The notes: generated by a model not told the origin, from the sequence alone. DNA of 40,732 bases from Cellvibrionales bacterium UBA4495 (GCA_002388905.1 DGNJ01000007.1:1-40732), one strand, 5' to 3'. Positions 1-9,169 are shown, counted from the stretch's first letter. Made by a program: numbers and translations.

Positions 1-96
1 CACCGAAGCGGGGTAACTCCACTTTCCCCACTTACGTACAGAAATGCTAGGCTTAAAGGCAACCACATACCAGACACTTTTTCCGGAGGTCCGTCA

Positions 97-483
97 ATGA
101 CAGACACACCCCCCAAAGCCACTGCCTACCTGATGCTGGGTTGCCCGTTTTCCTTCAAGTTCCTGCTCTTCATGACCGAGGCGGGGCTCAGGGACCAGAT
201 TCGCGTGGTTCCCGTCGACCCGGAAGCCACCCACTACGAGCAACTCAGGACCGAGCTTGAAGATGCCACGGGCAAAAAAGCCTCTTTTCCCACCGTGGAA
301 GTGGAACCCGGTATTTATCGATCCGAAACCGACGAGTTAATCGACTACTTTGCCAACCGACACGGTATCGATCCCGGCGACCTGCCCACCCTGCAGTTTT
401 ACAACGATGGCGTATTCAAGGCCATGGGCAACCTCTACCGGGAAAACGTCCAGCTCAGGGAGCAACTGAAAACCGACGCATGA
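97..483 (+). CDS. GST N-terminal/glutaredoxin-like thioredoxin-fold protein
   Basis: A 128-residue protein with a thioredoxin-like fold of the glutathione S-transferase N-terminal type. The N-terminal strand runs into a CPFS motif (about residues 16-19) where a redox or glutathione-binding cysteine is expected, and FPTVEVEP supplies the cis-proline. The helical C-terminal GST domain is missing, so this is a stand-alone thioredoxin-fold domain with a short charged tail, not a full transferase. A strong Shine-Dalgarno (GGAGGT, 84-89) fixes the ATG. It overlaps the next gene by 4 bases (ATGA), which suggests translational coupling with the DsrE-like protein. A thiol-related function is inferred; the substrate is unknown. 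Confidence 0.75.
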   Translation: MTDTPPKATAYLMLGCPFSFKFLLFMTEAGLRDQIRVVPVDPEATHYEQLRTELEDATGKKASFPTVEVEPGIYRSETDELIDYFANRHGIDPGDLPTLQFYNDGVFKAMGNLYRENVQLREQLKTDA

Positions 484-869
484 AAACCACCATTCAAGCT
501 GTCCTGGTGGCAGCGCTCCTGGTGACACCGGCGCTGGCGGACAGCGCCCGCCAGGTGGTATTTCACCTCAACGAGCCGGTCAAAATACTGGAGTTGCTGA
601 CCGCCGTCGAACAGCTTGACCGGGAAGAACCGGCAACGACCATTGCCGTGGTGGTGAACGGCCCGGCGGTCGTCCGCCTGTCAAAGAGTCTCGATTACGC
701 CGCCGGTATTCTCGCCCACACTGACTGGCTCGGCGCCTGCGCGGCCGCCCTGGACAACCAGCATCTGGCCAGGGAAGACCTGGCCGAAGGCATCCACTAT
801 ATATCGCCAAGCGGCACCGCCGCCCTGATGGATTTTCAGGAACAGGGCTACGCCTATATCAAGATCTAG
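480..869 (+). CDS. Exported DsrE/DsrF-like protein
   Basis: A 129-residue protein with an N-terminal signal peptide (hydrophobic stretch about residues 6-18, likely cleavage after ALA). The mature part has alternating strands and helices resembling the DsrE/DsrF-like sulfur-relay fold (QVVFHLN, then IAVVVNGPAV), with a GAC motif near residue 83. It starts inside the stop codon of the GST-like gene. Its own stop lies in a CTAG shared with the stop of the convergent HPP gene, so the two 3' ends overlap by four bases. A periplasmic role in sulfur or thiol handling is plausible but inferred. Assignment to the DsrE superfamily is moderate because the sequence is short and divergent. Confidence 0.65.
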   Translation: MKTTIQAVLVAALLVTPALADSARQVVFHLNEPVKILELLTAVEQLDREEPATTIAVVVNGPAVVRLSKSLDYAAGILAHTDWLGACAAALDNQHLAREDLAEGIHYISPSGTAALMDFQEQGYAYIKI

Positions 870-1840
870 TCACTTTTCCCCATGCCGACCCTGACCCAGT
901 GACCACCGCTGGGCGCCACCTCGTAACGGGCCCAGCGACGGAATTCCTCGCGTCCCGCGAGGCCGGTATCGTAGGCGCCGGCACCCGCCACGGTCTTGAA
1001 AATCACCTGCTCTCCGGCCGGGTCGTCCTTTTCCGAGGCATCGATGACCTGCCGGATACTCCAGTCCCGCCCCACTCTACCGTTGCTGTAATAGCGGCCG
1101 GGGATAACGACCGCCGGATGACTACCGCCCTCACGGGCATGGCGCATGGCCAGCTCGAAAAGTTCAGCCAGATCTTCGGAGCTCACGTCGATATAGGAGT
1201 CAAACTGCTGGAGCGCCGCGGCAAAATCCTCGTGAGTGAGCAAGCCTCCTTCCCCGCCCGGGGATCGCGTACCGCCACCGCGCCTAGCCAGGTGGGCGGG
1301 ATAACGGCGCCAGGCAAAGAGCCCGTTAAATGCCACCGCCACCACAAAAATAGCAATGACATTCAGCAACACCGGCGTCACCAGATACTGATAACCCAAG
1401 ACGTGGATATCGCTGCCGCCGATAACTGCCGACAACGCCGTGGCCCCGCCCGGTGGGTGCAGGCAACGCAGGTAATGCATGGCGCCGACCGCAGCTCCCA
1501 CCGCCAGGGCCGGAGTCCAGGGTTCACCGGGGAAAAGCTTCTGACAACCGACGCCGATAATCGCGGACACGCCGTGGCCGACGAACAGCGCCCAGGGCTG
1601 GGACAGGACACCGTGGGGTGCTCCGAACAAAAGCACCGCCGTGGCCCCCATGGAAGCCACCATCAAATGGAGCGCAGTATCCTCCAGAAACCACCGCGAC
1701 ACCCAGTAAACAGCGAGAATGCCCAAAAGAGCCCCGATCGCGGAAATTATTTTTTCCCAGTGACTGGTGGTATCGGCCTCCAGTCCTGCCAGGGCCCGCC
1801 CTTCATCGAGAATACGCCTGCCGGCAGACACGCTCACCAT
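866..1840 (-). CDS. HPP family integral membrane protein
   Basis: A 324-residue protein of the HPP family. The membrane domain covers about residues 30-180, with four or five hydrophobic segments. It carries the family hallmarks MGATAVLLFGAP and LHPPGGATAL, the latter containing the His-Pro-Pro that names the family. A soluble C-terminal region of roughly 130 residues follows; no CBS domain is evident there. HPP proteins are inner-membrane proteins, some of which have been linked to nitrite transport; the substrate here cannot be read from the sequence. The gene is convergent with the DsrE-like gene and divergent from the diguanylate cyclase gene. Confidence 0.85.
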   Translation of the reverse strand: MVSVSAGRRILDEGRALAGLEADTTSHWEKIISAIGALLGILAVYWVSRWFLEDTALHLMVASMGATAVLLFGAPHGVLSQPWALFVGHGVSAIIGVGCQKLFPGEPWTPALAVGAAVGAMHYLRCLHPPGGATALSAVIGGSDIHVLGYQYLVTPVLLNVIAIFVVAVAFNGLFAWRRYPAHLARRGGGTRSPGGEGGLLTHEDFAAALQQFDSYIDVSSEDLAELFELAMRHAREGGSHPAVVIPGRYYSNGRVGRDWSIRQVIDASEKDDPAGEQVIFKTVAGAGAYDTGLAGREEFRRWARYEVAPSGGHWVRVGMGKSD

Positions 1841-2022
1841 TCGCCCCTATCTATTTGAAAAGAACGCCACCCTACCCCGGGCTCCGGTTCAGGGCAACGG
1901 ACTGATCCCCGGCCCAAAAACCATTACCGGCCCCGGGGAGACTGGAAAAGCCGTCGCAATTGCCTTATGTTCGCCTGCTTTGATTCGCCCGAACCACGGG
2001 GCCCATTGACGGATACCGCCGG

Positions 2023-3462
2023 ATGTACAGAAAAAAGACCCTTTTCGTGCTCGCCATGGCGCTGTTGCTGCTGGTCGGCTTCATGTCCACCAGCCTGATC
2101 AGCTACTTCGTGGCTCATGACTCCCTGTCCAAACAGATTGCCGGGGAAACCCTGCCCCTGACCAGTGACAATATCTATTCCGAGATCCAGCGGGACCTTT
2201 TGCGGCCGGTACTGATTTCCTCGCTCATGGCCCACGATACCTTTGTCCGCAACTGGACCCTGGCCGGTGAGGAAAATCCCGCGAAAATCCGCCAGTACCT
2301 GGCGGAAATCCAGGAAAAATACGACACCGTCACTGCTTTTTTCGTCTCCGACGCCACCGGACGTTACTACCACTCCTCCGGCATCCTCAAGGAAATCGAT
2401 CCCGACAACCCCGAGGACGCCTGGTATGCGCGGGTTCGCGAAATGAATGCGCCCTACGAAATCAATGTCGATGCCGACACCGCCGACCGCAGCCGCCTGA
2501 CCATCTTCATCAATTACCGGGTTCACGACTACGAGGGCAATTATATCGGCGCCACCGGCGTGGGCCTGTCCGTGGATGCCGTGGCCGACCTGATCCGTGC
2601 CTACCAGCGCCGCTACGGGCGCCAGATCTATTTTGTCGACCGGGAAGGCGACGTTACCCTGCACGGCAACCGGTTCGAGGGCCCGCTGCGCCTCCAGGAA
2701 AGACCGGGGCTCGGCAGATACGCCACCAGGATACTGACCAACCCCAGTACCTCGTTCACCTACCAGGCGCCCGATGCTGGCAAAGTCTATGTCAACAGCC
2801 GGCTGGTGCCTGAATTCGACTGGTTCCTGCTGGTGGAACAACGCGGCGACCCGGGTGAAACCCGTATCCAGAAGACCCTGTTCGTCAACCTGGGGCTGTC
2901 CGTGCTGATTACGCTGGTCGTGGGCCTGATCGCCCACTTCACCCTGCGCGGCTATCAGCGTCGGCTCGAGCGCATGGCCACCACCGACAAGCTGACCGGC
3001 GCCGCCAGCCGCCAGGTATTCGACACCCTGTTCGACCACGCCCTGAAAACGGCCAGGCGCAAGGGCCAGTCACTGGCCCTGCTGAATATCGACATCGACC
3101 ACTTCAAGCGCATAAACGACAGATACGGCCACCAGGGTGGCGATGTGGCGATCCGGTCCGTAGCCAATATTATCCGCCAGGAAACCCGCGAGAGCGATAT
3201 CCTTTGCCGGTGGGGCGGCGAGGAGTTTCTGGTACTGATGGAGGATGCCACCCTGGATGACGCCGCCACCAGGGCCGAAAGCGTTCGGCGAGCGGTCGCC
3301 AAACGACCCGTGGCCTACGGCCGGGAACGCATCGACGTAACTCTCAGCATCGGTGTGGCGGAACTGCGCAAGGGCGAAGATCTGGGGGCCATAATCAGTC
3401 GCTCCGACGCCGCCCTCTACGAAGCGAAGGCCGCCGGCCGCAATGCCGTGCGCCGCGACTAG
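2023..3462 (+). CDS. Membrane-bound diguanylate cyclase, Cache sensor plus GGDEF
   Basis: A 479-residue c-di-GMP synthase. A first membrane segment (residues 7-29) is followed by a periplasmic Cache-type sensor domain of about 255 residues, a second membrane segment (about 287-310) and a cytoplasmic GGDEF domain beginning at TDKLTGAASR. The active-site loop is GGEEF (398-402), a functional variant. An RxxD inhibitory site (R389-D392) lies exactly five residues upstream, so product feedback inhibition is predicted. No EAL or HD-GYP domain is present. The ligand of the Cache domain is unknown. The gene seems monocistronic and is followed by a hairpin at 3478-3498. Confidence 0.93.
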   Translation: MYRKKTLFVLAMALLLLVGFMSTSLISYFVAHDSLSKQIAGETLPLTSDNIYSEIQRDLLRPVLISSLMAHDTFVRNWTLAGEENPAKIRQYLAEIQEKYDTVTAFFVSDATGRYYHSSGILKEIDPDNPEDAWYARVREMNAPYEINVDADTADRSRLTIFINYRVHDYEGNYIGATGVGLSVDAVADLIRAYQRRYGRQIYFVDREGDVTLHGNRFEGPLRLQERPGLGRYATRILTNPSTSFTYQAPDAGKVYVNSRLVPEFDWFLLVEQRGDPGETRIQKTLFVNLGLSVLITLVVGLIAHFTLRGYQRRLERMATTDKLTGAASRQVFDTLFDHALKTARRKGQSLALLNIDIDHFKRINDRYGHQGGDVAIRSVANIIRQETRESDILCRWGGEEFLVLMEDATLDDAATRAESVRRAVAKRPVAYGRERIDVTLSIGVAELRKGEDLGAIISRSDAALYEAKAAGRNAVRRD

Positions 3463-3477
3463 CAGACACCGGCCAAC

Positions 3478-3502
3478 CCCGTCGCTTTAAGCGACGGGAT
3501 TT
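3478..3502 (+). terminator. Hairpin, possible terminator after the diguanylate cyclase gene
   Basis: A perfect 8-bp stem, CCCGTCGC (3478-3485) with GCGACGGG (3491-3498), closes a TTTAA loop 16 bases after the stop codon. Only a short ATTT follows, so it is a weak intrinsic terminator or an RNA-stabilising hairpin. Confidence 0.45.
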
Positions 3503-3565
3503 ACGTTATAGACTAGTTTGCTTTTGGGCCCCTGCCCCAATCCACCCATCAGAAGAAACAGAATT

Positions 3566-4897
3566 ATGCTGAGCTTTATCGGCCTGCTGGCGGGCCTCGG
3601 CCTGCTGATCTTTTTCGCCATCCGCGGCATGCACCTGCTCATCGCCGCGCCCCTGTCCGCGCTGGTGATTGCCCTGACCGGCGGACTGCCGCTGTTCGAC
3701 CAGCTTGCCGCCGAGGGGCAGGCCACCTATGTGGGCACTTTCATGGACGGCTTCACCTCCTTTTTCAGGAGTTGGTTTTTCATGTTCCTGCTCGGTGCAA
3801 TTTTCGGCAAGGCCATGGAAAACAGTCACGCTGCCGAAAGTATCGCCCATTGGATCATCAGCCATATCGGCGTCAAGCACGCCGCGCTGGCGGTGGTCGC
3901 CGCCTGCGCCATTCTCACCTACGGCGGTGTCAGTGTCTTTATTGTCGCCTTCTGCGTGTACTCCATGGCACTCAGCCTGTTTCGGGAAGCCAACCTGCCC
4001 CGGCGTTTCCTGCCCGGCGTGATCGCCTTCGGCTCGGTCACCTTTACCATGACCTCGGCGGGTTCCCCGGAAATCCAGAACTGGATTCCCATCCCCTACC
4101 TGGATACCACCCCCTATGCCGGCTGGGAGGTGAGCATCATCGTTGCTGTTTTCATGGCCGGGCTCGGCTATTTCTGGATGCAGCGCATGCTGCGCCGGGC
4201 AATCGCCAATGGCGAGCGCTTCGAGGAACGGGCCACCGATGTGCCTGATGTGGAACACCAGGGCCTGCCCCACCCCCTGCTCTGCGCACTGCCCCTGCTG
4301 GCGGTGCTGGGCGTGGTCTTTTTCTCCCACGAGGCACTGGGCACCGCGGCATTGATCGTCGCCCTGGCCAGCGGCCTGGTGCTCACCTACCTGTTCAACT
4401 ACCGGTATTTCAATGATCATGGCCGACCCTTTTCCGAAGGGGCCACCGGCGCCCTGATCGCCACCGCCAACACCTGTGCGGTGGTGGGCTTCGGCACCGT
4501 CGCCAAGGCGACGCCGGCCTTTACCGATGTGGTCCAGTACATTACCAGCATCCCCGGCGGCGGCCTGGTGGGCGCCGCCATCGCGGTGAGCATTATCTGT
4601 GCCCTGACCGGCTCCGCCTCCGGCGGCCAGACCATCGCCCTGCCGCTACTGGCACCCCTCTATGTGGGTCCGGACGTCGCGCCCGAAAACAGCGTCGAGC
4701 CGGATGCCCTGCACCGGGTGGTTTCCATCGCCTCCGGGGGGCTGGATTCCCTGCCCCACAACGGCTATGTGGTTACCCTGATCCGCGCCATCTGCGGCGA
4801 ATCCCACCAGGACGCCTACGGGCCCCTGGCCAGGCTCACGGTGGTGATCCCGTTTCTGGGCGTCATCCTTGCGCTGGCTTGTTTTGCGCTACTGTAG
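3566..4897 (+). CDS. GntP-like permease
   Basis: A 443-residue polytopic inner-membrane protein with about 12 hydrophobic segments throughout and no soluble domain. It resembles the GntP / D-beta-hydroxybutyrate permease group of the ion transporter superfamily. Conserved-looking stretches are the Gly-rich YGGVSVFIVAF, FTMTSAGSPEIQNWIPIPYL, and the C-terminal SGSASGGQTIALP and SGGLDSLPHNGYV. The ATG at 3566 is preferred because AGAAG lies about 10 bases upstream and the membrane domain begins at once; an in-frame TTG at 3518 would add 16 unlikely residues. The substrate is probably a small organic acid, but this is inferred from the family. The next three genes may provide its metabolic context. 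Confidence 0.82.
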   Translation: MLSFIGLLAGLGLLIFFAIRGMHLLIAAPLSALVIALTGGLPLFDQLAAEGQATYVGTFMDGFTSFFRSWFFMFLLGAIFGKAMENSHAAESIAHWIISHIGVKHAALAVVAACAILTYGGVSVFIVAFCVYSMALSLFREANLPRRFLPGVIAFGSVTFTMTSAGSPEIQNWIPIPYLDTTPYAGWEVSIIVAVFMAGLGYFWMQRMLRRAIANGERFEERATDVPDVEHQGLPHPLLCALPLLAVLGVVFFSHEALGTAALIVALASGLVLTYLFNYRYFNDHGRPFSEGATGALIATANTCAVVGFGTVAKATPAFTDVVQYITSIPGGGLVGAAIAVSIICALTGSASGGQTIALPLLAPLYVGPDVAPENSVEPDALHRVVSIASGGLDSLPHNGYVVTLIRAICGESHQDAYGPLARLTVVIPFLGVILALACFALL

Positions 4898-4963
4898 GAA
4901 AACTCCGGTGACTAAAGCGGTGCAACGCCGAACCGAACCTACGAGAATAAATCAGGAGGTGAC

Positions 4964-6037
4964 ATGAACAAGCCGAATACCGATATAGAACAGACACTGG
5001 CCGACACCTTCAGTACCTATGTGTTACCGGGCAGGGTAAGCGACCCGCTCCAGGCCATCGAGCAGGCCCGGGATGCCCGCGCCGTCGGCCTGGGCGGTGT
5101 CTGGCTCGCCGAGCGTTACGCGGTCAAGGAGCCCTCGGTGCATTGCGGCGCCCTGGCCCAGGCCGCGCCGGGCCTGCGCATCGGCGGCACCTTCCACTGC
5201 CATATGCGCCACCCCCTGGTCACGGCCAGTATCGGCAACCTGATGCAGGCCTATACCGGCAACCGGTTCAGCCTGATCCTGGCAAGGGCGGTACCGGCCC
5301 ACTGGAAGAAAATGAACATGCCGGTGCTGACCCTGGAGCGCACCCGGGAATTTATCGACATCGCCCGCCGGCTCTGGGCCGGGGAGACAGTGGACCATAG
5401 CGGCAAGCTTGGGGAGTTCACCAACCTGGAACTGACCGATCGATTCGATGCGCCGCCCCCGGATATCATCATGCCCGCCATGGGCCCCAGGGCACTCGCC
5501 TTCGCCGGCGAGCACGCCGATGGGGTCCTTCTCCATGGCCTGCTTACCACGGCGGGCGTCCGGCGCTCGGAAGATATCGTTCGGAAAGCGGCGGAAAAGG
5601 CCGGACGCGACCCCGGAGCCGTGCGCATGATCGCCAACGTCATCGTAGCCCCCGATCTTTCCCCCGAGGAGGAAGCCGCGGTGGTGGGCGGCCGGGCCAT
5701 CACCTATCTGCAGATTCCCAAGTTCGGGGAGCAGATCGTCGATTTCAATCAGTGGGACCCGGACGTCCTGGACAGGATTCGCAATCATCCGCTTTTCGCC
5801 AACCTCAAGGGTGGGCTGGCGGACCAGGCTTTCACAAAGGAAAAGCTGGTGGAAGTGGCCAGGGAAATCCCCGAATTCTGGCTCGAGGAAGGCAATGCCA
5901 TCGGCTCGGCTGCCCACTGCGCGAGGCGACTAAAAGAGTATCTGGACGTGGGTTGCGACGAGATCCTCCTCCATGGCAGCGCCCCCGGACAAATGGGCGG
6001 GCTGATGGCGGAAATGAGAAACCTGCTCCAGGCCTGA
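4964..6037 (+). CDS. LLM-class (luciferase-like) flavin/F420-dependent oxidoreductase
   Basis: A 357-residue TIM-barrel enzyme of the luciferase-like monooxygenase superfamily, close to the TIGR03857-type F420-dependent group. Supporting features are the N-terminal GLGGVWLAERY strand, LRIGGTFHC near residue 70, the central MPAMGPRALAFAGEHADGVLL element around the cofactor region, and a C-terminal CDEILLHGS strand. A near-perfect Shine-Dalgarno (AGGAGG, ending 4 bases before ATG) predicts high translation. Whether it uses FMN or F420 cannot be told from sequence alone. Gaps of 43 and 70 bases to the phosphotransferase and reductase genes suggest one operon, perhaps for catabolism of an activated carboxylic acid; that is inference. 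Confidence 0.82.
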   Translation: MNKPNTDIEQTLADTFSTYVLPGRVSDPLQAIEQARDARAVGLGGVWLAERYAVKEPSVHCGALAQAAPGLRIGGTFHCHMRHPLVTASIGNLMQAYTGNRFSLILARAVPAHWKKMNMPVLTLERTREFIDIARRLWAGETVDHSGKLGEFTNLELTDRFDAPPPDIIMPAMGPRALAFAGEHADGVLLHGLLTTAGVRRSEDIVRKAAEKAGRDPGAVRMIANVIVAPDLSPEEEAAVVGGRAITYLQIPKFGEQIVDFNQWDPDVLDRIRNHPLFANLKGGLADQAFTKEKLVEVAREIPEFWLEEGNAIGSAAHCARRLKEYLDVGCDEILLHGSAPGQMGGLMAEMRNLLQA

Positions 6038-6080
6038 GCGACCGGCCTTTCTATCCCTTGAACACCAGGACGATATTGAC

Positions 6081-7196
6081 ATGACCAAGATCGATCAGGA
6101 AACCACCCGCCAACGCCTGGAACAATGGCTGGCCGACAAGTTACCCGCCGTTTCCGGCGTTAGCCTGAGCGAACTGCGCGCCCCCGGCGGCGCCGGCTTT
6201 TCGGCGGAAATGTACTTTACCACCGCCCGTTACCGAAGCGCGGATGGCGACCAGGAGAAAAACCTGGTGTTCCGGCGCCAGATCTCCGGCCACGACCTGC
6301 TGCTGGACGCCAACCTGGAGCACCAGTGGAAGGTCATGAAGGCCTTTCGGGAACACACAGACATTGCCGTGCCGCCCCTGGTGGGTATTGAACTGGATCC
6401 GGACCTGCTCGGCGCACCCTTCCTGGTCATGGAGCAGGTGCCGGGACGGGTGGTGCCCCAGAACCCCAACTACAACCTCAGCGGTTGGGTGGCCGACCTG
6501 CCCCTGGACAAGCGCTTCGAGGTCTGGCAGCGGGGTATCGAGAATATGGCCGATATCCACAAGGTTGACTGGCGCGACGGCTTCACCTTCCTCCACGATC
6601 CGGAACTGGGCCAACCCGGTCTCGACCAGTTCCTTACCTGGATCGAGAAATGGCTCACCTGGGCAGAGGCCGGGCGGTCCTGGTCGGTGCTGGACGACGC
6701 CATGGCGTACCTGAAGGAAAACAGGCCCGAAAACCCCGCCGTCAACGTCCTCTGGGGAGACCCCATTCCGGCCAATACCCTCTACAACGACGATCTCACC
6801 GTGGCCGCCACCATCGACTGGGAAATGGCCACCCTGGGACCGGGGGAGGTCGACCTGGCCTGGTGGCTGTTTTTTGATGACCTGTTCAGTACGGGATTCG
6901 GCGTCGAGCGCCTCGAGGGCCTGCCCACCCGGGAAGAAGCCATTGCCATCTACGAGGCGCGGCTGGGCCGCCCGGTGCAGGACATGCACTATTTCGACGT
7001 GGTTTCCACCCTGCGCATGGCCATCGTCTCCGCGCGTCAGGTGGATCGACAGATCGCCATGGGCAATATTCCGGCGGAGAACCGGGCCCACATGAACAAT
7101 CCCACCGCGGGCCAGCTGGCGCGGTTGATCGGCGTCGAGCCACCGCCGGTGGGACAGGATTTCCAGGACCTGATGGCAGCAGTGATGGGCCATTGA
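6081..7196 (+). CDS. Phosphotransferase family protein (APH/ACAD11-like kinase fold)
   Basis: A 371-residue protein with an aminoglycoside-phosphotransferase-type kinase fold, similar to kinases often encoded beside acyl-CoA dehydrogenases. The N-lobe includes FRRQISG and a FLVMEQVPG hinge. The catalytic loop reads NVLWGDPIPANTL (W225-G226-D227, N232), with Trp replacing the usual His of HGDxxxxN but the catalytic Asp and Asn kept. The metal-binding element IDWEMATLGPGEVDLAW follows directly. These proteins are more likely to phosphorylate hydroxyacyl-type metabolites than antibiotics, so a resistance label is not justified. It sits between the LLM oxidoreductase and the MDR reductase on the same strand. 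Confidence 0.85.
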   Translation: MTKIDQETTRQRLEQWLADKLPAVSGVSLSELRAPGGAGFSAEMYFTTARYRSADGDQEKNLVFRRQISGHDLLLDANLEHQWKVMKAFREHTDIAVPPLVGIELDPDLLGAPFLVMEQVPGRVVPQNPNYNLSGWVADLPLDKRFEVWQRGIENMADIHKVDWRDGFTFLHDPELGQPGLDQFLTWIEKWLTWAEAGRSWSVLDDAMAYLKENRPENPAVNVLWGDPIPANTLYNDDLTVAATIDWEMATLGPGEVDLAWWLFFDDLFSTGFGVERLEGLPTREEAIAIYEARLGRPVQDMHYFDVVSTLRMAIVSARQVDRQIAMGNIPAENRAHMNNPTAGQLARLIGVEPPPVGQDFQDLMAAVMGH

Positions 7197-7266
7197 AGGA
7201 CAGTAAGCATTTACACTTAATCGGCGGTCAATATCCGCGAATAGATAAGGAGCGAGGGAGACAACC

Positions 7267-8190
7267 ATGCGCGCAGCGGTTATTCATGGCAAGAACCAGG
7301 CACCCGTGGTGGAGGATTTCCAGGCGCCCGAAGCGGACGGCGACGCCCTCCTGATCGACATCACCACCGGGGCCATTGGCCCCACCGACCTGATGCGGGC
7401 CGCCGGCTTCTTCGGTCCCATGGCCTACCCCTATGTGCCCGCCGGCGAGGGCACCGGCCGCCTGGCCGACGGCAGCCGGGTCTATTTCGGCCATTCAGTG
7501 GCCCCTTTCGGGGGCTGGGCGGAACGTACCCTGGTCCCGGCGGCTGAAGTCTGGCCGATCCCCGACGAAATAAGCGACGAGCATGCGGTGACCCTGGCCA
7601 TCTCGGGAACGGGTGCGCTGATTCCCCTGGAGGAGGCCCGCATCCAGCCCGGCGAGCGGATTTTGATCCTCGGCGCCACCGGGCCCCTGGGACAGCTCGC
7701 CCTGCAACTGGCCCGCCTTCTCGGCGCGGGCGTCGTTGTCGGCGCCGCCCGGGATCGCGACAGCCTTGCCCGCGTCAGAGAGCGGGGCTGGGCCGACGAA
7801 ATCGTCCAGCTGGGCCAGGGGGACGACCTGGCGGCGCTCAAGGCCGCCGCCGGCGACGGTTACGATGTAATCCTGGACACGGTCTACGGACCGCCCGCGG
7901 AAGCGGCCATGAAGGCCAGCGCACCGGGAGCCCGGATGATGAGTATCGGCGTCGCCGCCGGCGCCACCGTGACCCTGGGCCTGGGGGACCTGGTTATGCG
8001 CAGCCATATCGGCGTGGGTACCGGTCAGCGGCCGGTGGCCGAACGCCGGGCCGCCTACGAGCGGCTGCTGGATTACGGTATGAAGGCGGCACTGACCGCC
8101 GATGTCCTGGTCTTTCCCCTGGACGAGGCCGCCGATGCCTGGAAGGCCCAGTCGCAAAGCTCTCACGCCAAGATTATCGTCAGGCCCTGA
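7267..8190 (+). CDS. Zinc-less MDR quinone oxidoreductase/alcohol dehydrogenase-like
   Basis: A 307-residue medium-chain dehydrogenase/reductase. The N-terminal GroES-like domain includes YPYVPAGEGTGRL. The Rossmann NAD(P)-binding motif GATGPLGQLALQLARLLG follows at about residues 136-153. The zinc-ligand cysteines of true alcohol dehydrogenases are absent, so it belongs with the quinone reductase/enoyl reductase-like branch. The Shine-Dalgarno region is GGAGCGAGGGAGA just before the ATG. It is the last gene of the plus-strand run and converges with the SdiA-regulated-type gene 43 bases downstream. The substrate is unknown. Confidence 0.82.
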   Translation: MRAAVIHGKNQAPVVEDFQAPEADGDALLIDITTGAIGPTDLMRAAGFFGPMAYPYVPAGEGTGRLADGSRVYFGHSVAPFGGWAERTLVPAAEVWPIPDEISDEHAVTLAISGTGALIPLEEARIQPGERILILGATGPLGQLALQLARLLGAGVVVGAARDRDSLARVRERGWADEIVQLGQGDDLAALKAAAGDGYDVILDTVYGPPAEAAMKASAPGARMMSIGVAAGATVTLGLGDLVMRSHIGVGTGQRPVAERRAAYERLLDYGMKAALTADVLVFPLDEAADAWKAQSQSSHAKIIVRP

Positions 8191-8233
8191 TGGCCCGGGT
8201 TTCGGTTTCCGTCAGCGCGACGGACACCTGCCA

Positions 8234-9169
8234 TCAGCGCCGCTCGAAGCGATAGAACAGATTGGGTTCGCTGACGATATAGAGATTGCCTTCGGCGTCG
8301 AATGCAACACCCTCGGGTTGGGGAATATCGGCTTCGAGACCGGCGAAACCCGCGCCCAGGGAACGCATGCCCAACACCTCGCCGGTGTCGGAAAGTTCCA
8401 GCAGTAAGCGGGACTCGTGGCTGAGCAGGACCAGGTGGCCACTCTCCGGGTCGTAGGCCAGGGAAGACAGATCCCGGGCAAAGACCTCGTCCTCGACCCA
8501 TTGCCGGTGGTCCTCCACGGCGAGATCCAGGTGGCCGGCCAGGCTGCCTCCCAGCCCTTTAATGGAATACAGCCCCCGGGGGTTGCGCTCCTTGGCCAAA
8601 AACAGGCGATCCCCGATCCGGTCGTAGGCAACACCTTCAAGGCCGTTATTGTCACGGCCCTCGAACTCTCTCCCCAGGGCCAGGCTCAGACTCTGCACCC
8701 GGCCACGCTCGACGATACCAGCTTCCAGGGGCACCGGTACCAGCACAATCGCGGCCCGGCGCTCCTCGACAATCGCCAGCCAGCCACCGCCCAGGAATGC
8801 AACGCCCTCGGTGTCGTGAAAATCCCGCAACGGATAGCGGCCGAGAACCTCGCCGCCGGTTCCCAGGGCAAAAAGTTCCGTGGGATCGTTGGTGACCGCC
8901 CAGAGGTGGCCGCGCTCCACATCGAAAGCCAGGCCGGACAGGTTGTCGAGAATGGCCGGTATGGCCCGGATTTCGGCCAGATGGAATTCGTCGAGGTGGA
9001 TGGCGGGGCTCGCCGCCCCGATATCCGTCCACTGGTGATCGACCAGGAACGCCAGGCGCTCGTGCCAGTGTCCGGCGATAGCGTAATACAAGGCAGCCAC
9101 GGCCAACAAAAGAATCACCGCCAGAACGGTAGCGTGACGGGTATTCCGACTGATTAACAAGGCAGGCAT
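8234..9169 (-). CDS. SdiA-regulated domain (YjiK-like) beta-propeller protein
   Basis: A 311-residue protein with one N-terminal membrane anchor (about residues 13-32). The rest is a periplasmic domain with repeated propeller-like blades: LSGLAFDVERGHLWAVTND, DTEGVAFLGGGWLAIVEE, LEGVAYDRIGDRLFLAKE, SLAYDPESGHLVLLSHES and PEGVAFDAEGNLYIVSEP (each shown in part). This is the pattern of the SdiA-regulated (YjiK) family, whose function is not established. The name reflects an E. coli expression study, not evidence for quorum sensing here. It stands alone on the minus strand, 204 bases downstream of yqcC. Confidence 0.85.
   Translation of the reverse strand: MPALLISRNTRHATVLAVILLLAVAALYYAIAGHWHERLAFLVDHQWTDIGAASPAIHLDEFHLAEIRAIPAILDNLSGLAFDVERGHLWAVTNDPTELFALGTGGEVLGRYPLRDFHDTEGVAFLGGGWLAIVEERRAAIVLVPVPLEAGIVERGRVQSLSLALGREFEGRDNNGLEGVAYDRIGDRLFLAKERNPRGLYSIKGLGGSLAGHLDLAVEDHRQWVEDEVFARDLSSLAYDPESGHLVLLSHESRLLLELSDTGEVLGMRSLGAGFAGLEADIPQPEGVAFDAEGNLYIVSEPNLFYRFERR

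Noticed and set aside
1..96. Promoter for the first gene (TGCTAGGCT as an extended -10)
   Set aside because: No matching -35 at the proper distance; only the ribosome-binding site is convincing.
899..1858. A 319-codon plus-strand frame opposite the HPP gene
   Set aside because: The minus frame has membrane segments and the HPP signature; the plus frame looks random.
1841..2022. Possible promoter or structured element ahead of the diguanylate cyclase gene
   Set aside because: No -35/-10 pair with acceptable spacing and only a long-loop GC-rich pairing was seen.
6081..7196. Aminoglycoside resistance gene
   Set aside because: The kinase fold belongs to the broad APH superfamily; the catalytic loop WGD and metabolic neighbours point to a metabolite kinase.
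8208..8223. Small hairpin CCGTC-AGCGC-GACGG between two convergent genes
   Set aside because: Only five base pairs with no T run; too weak to call a terminator.
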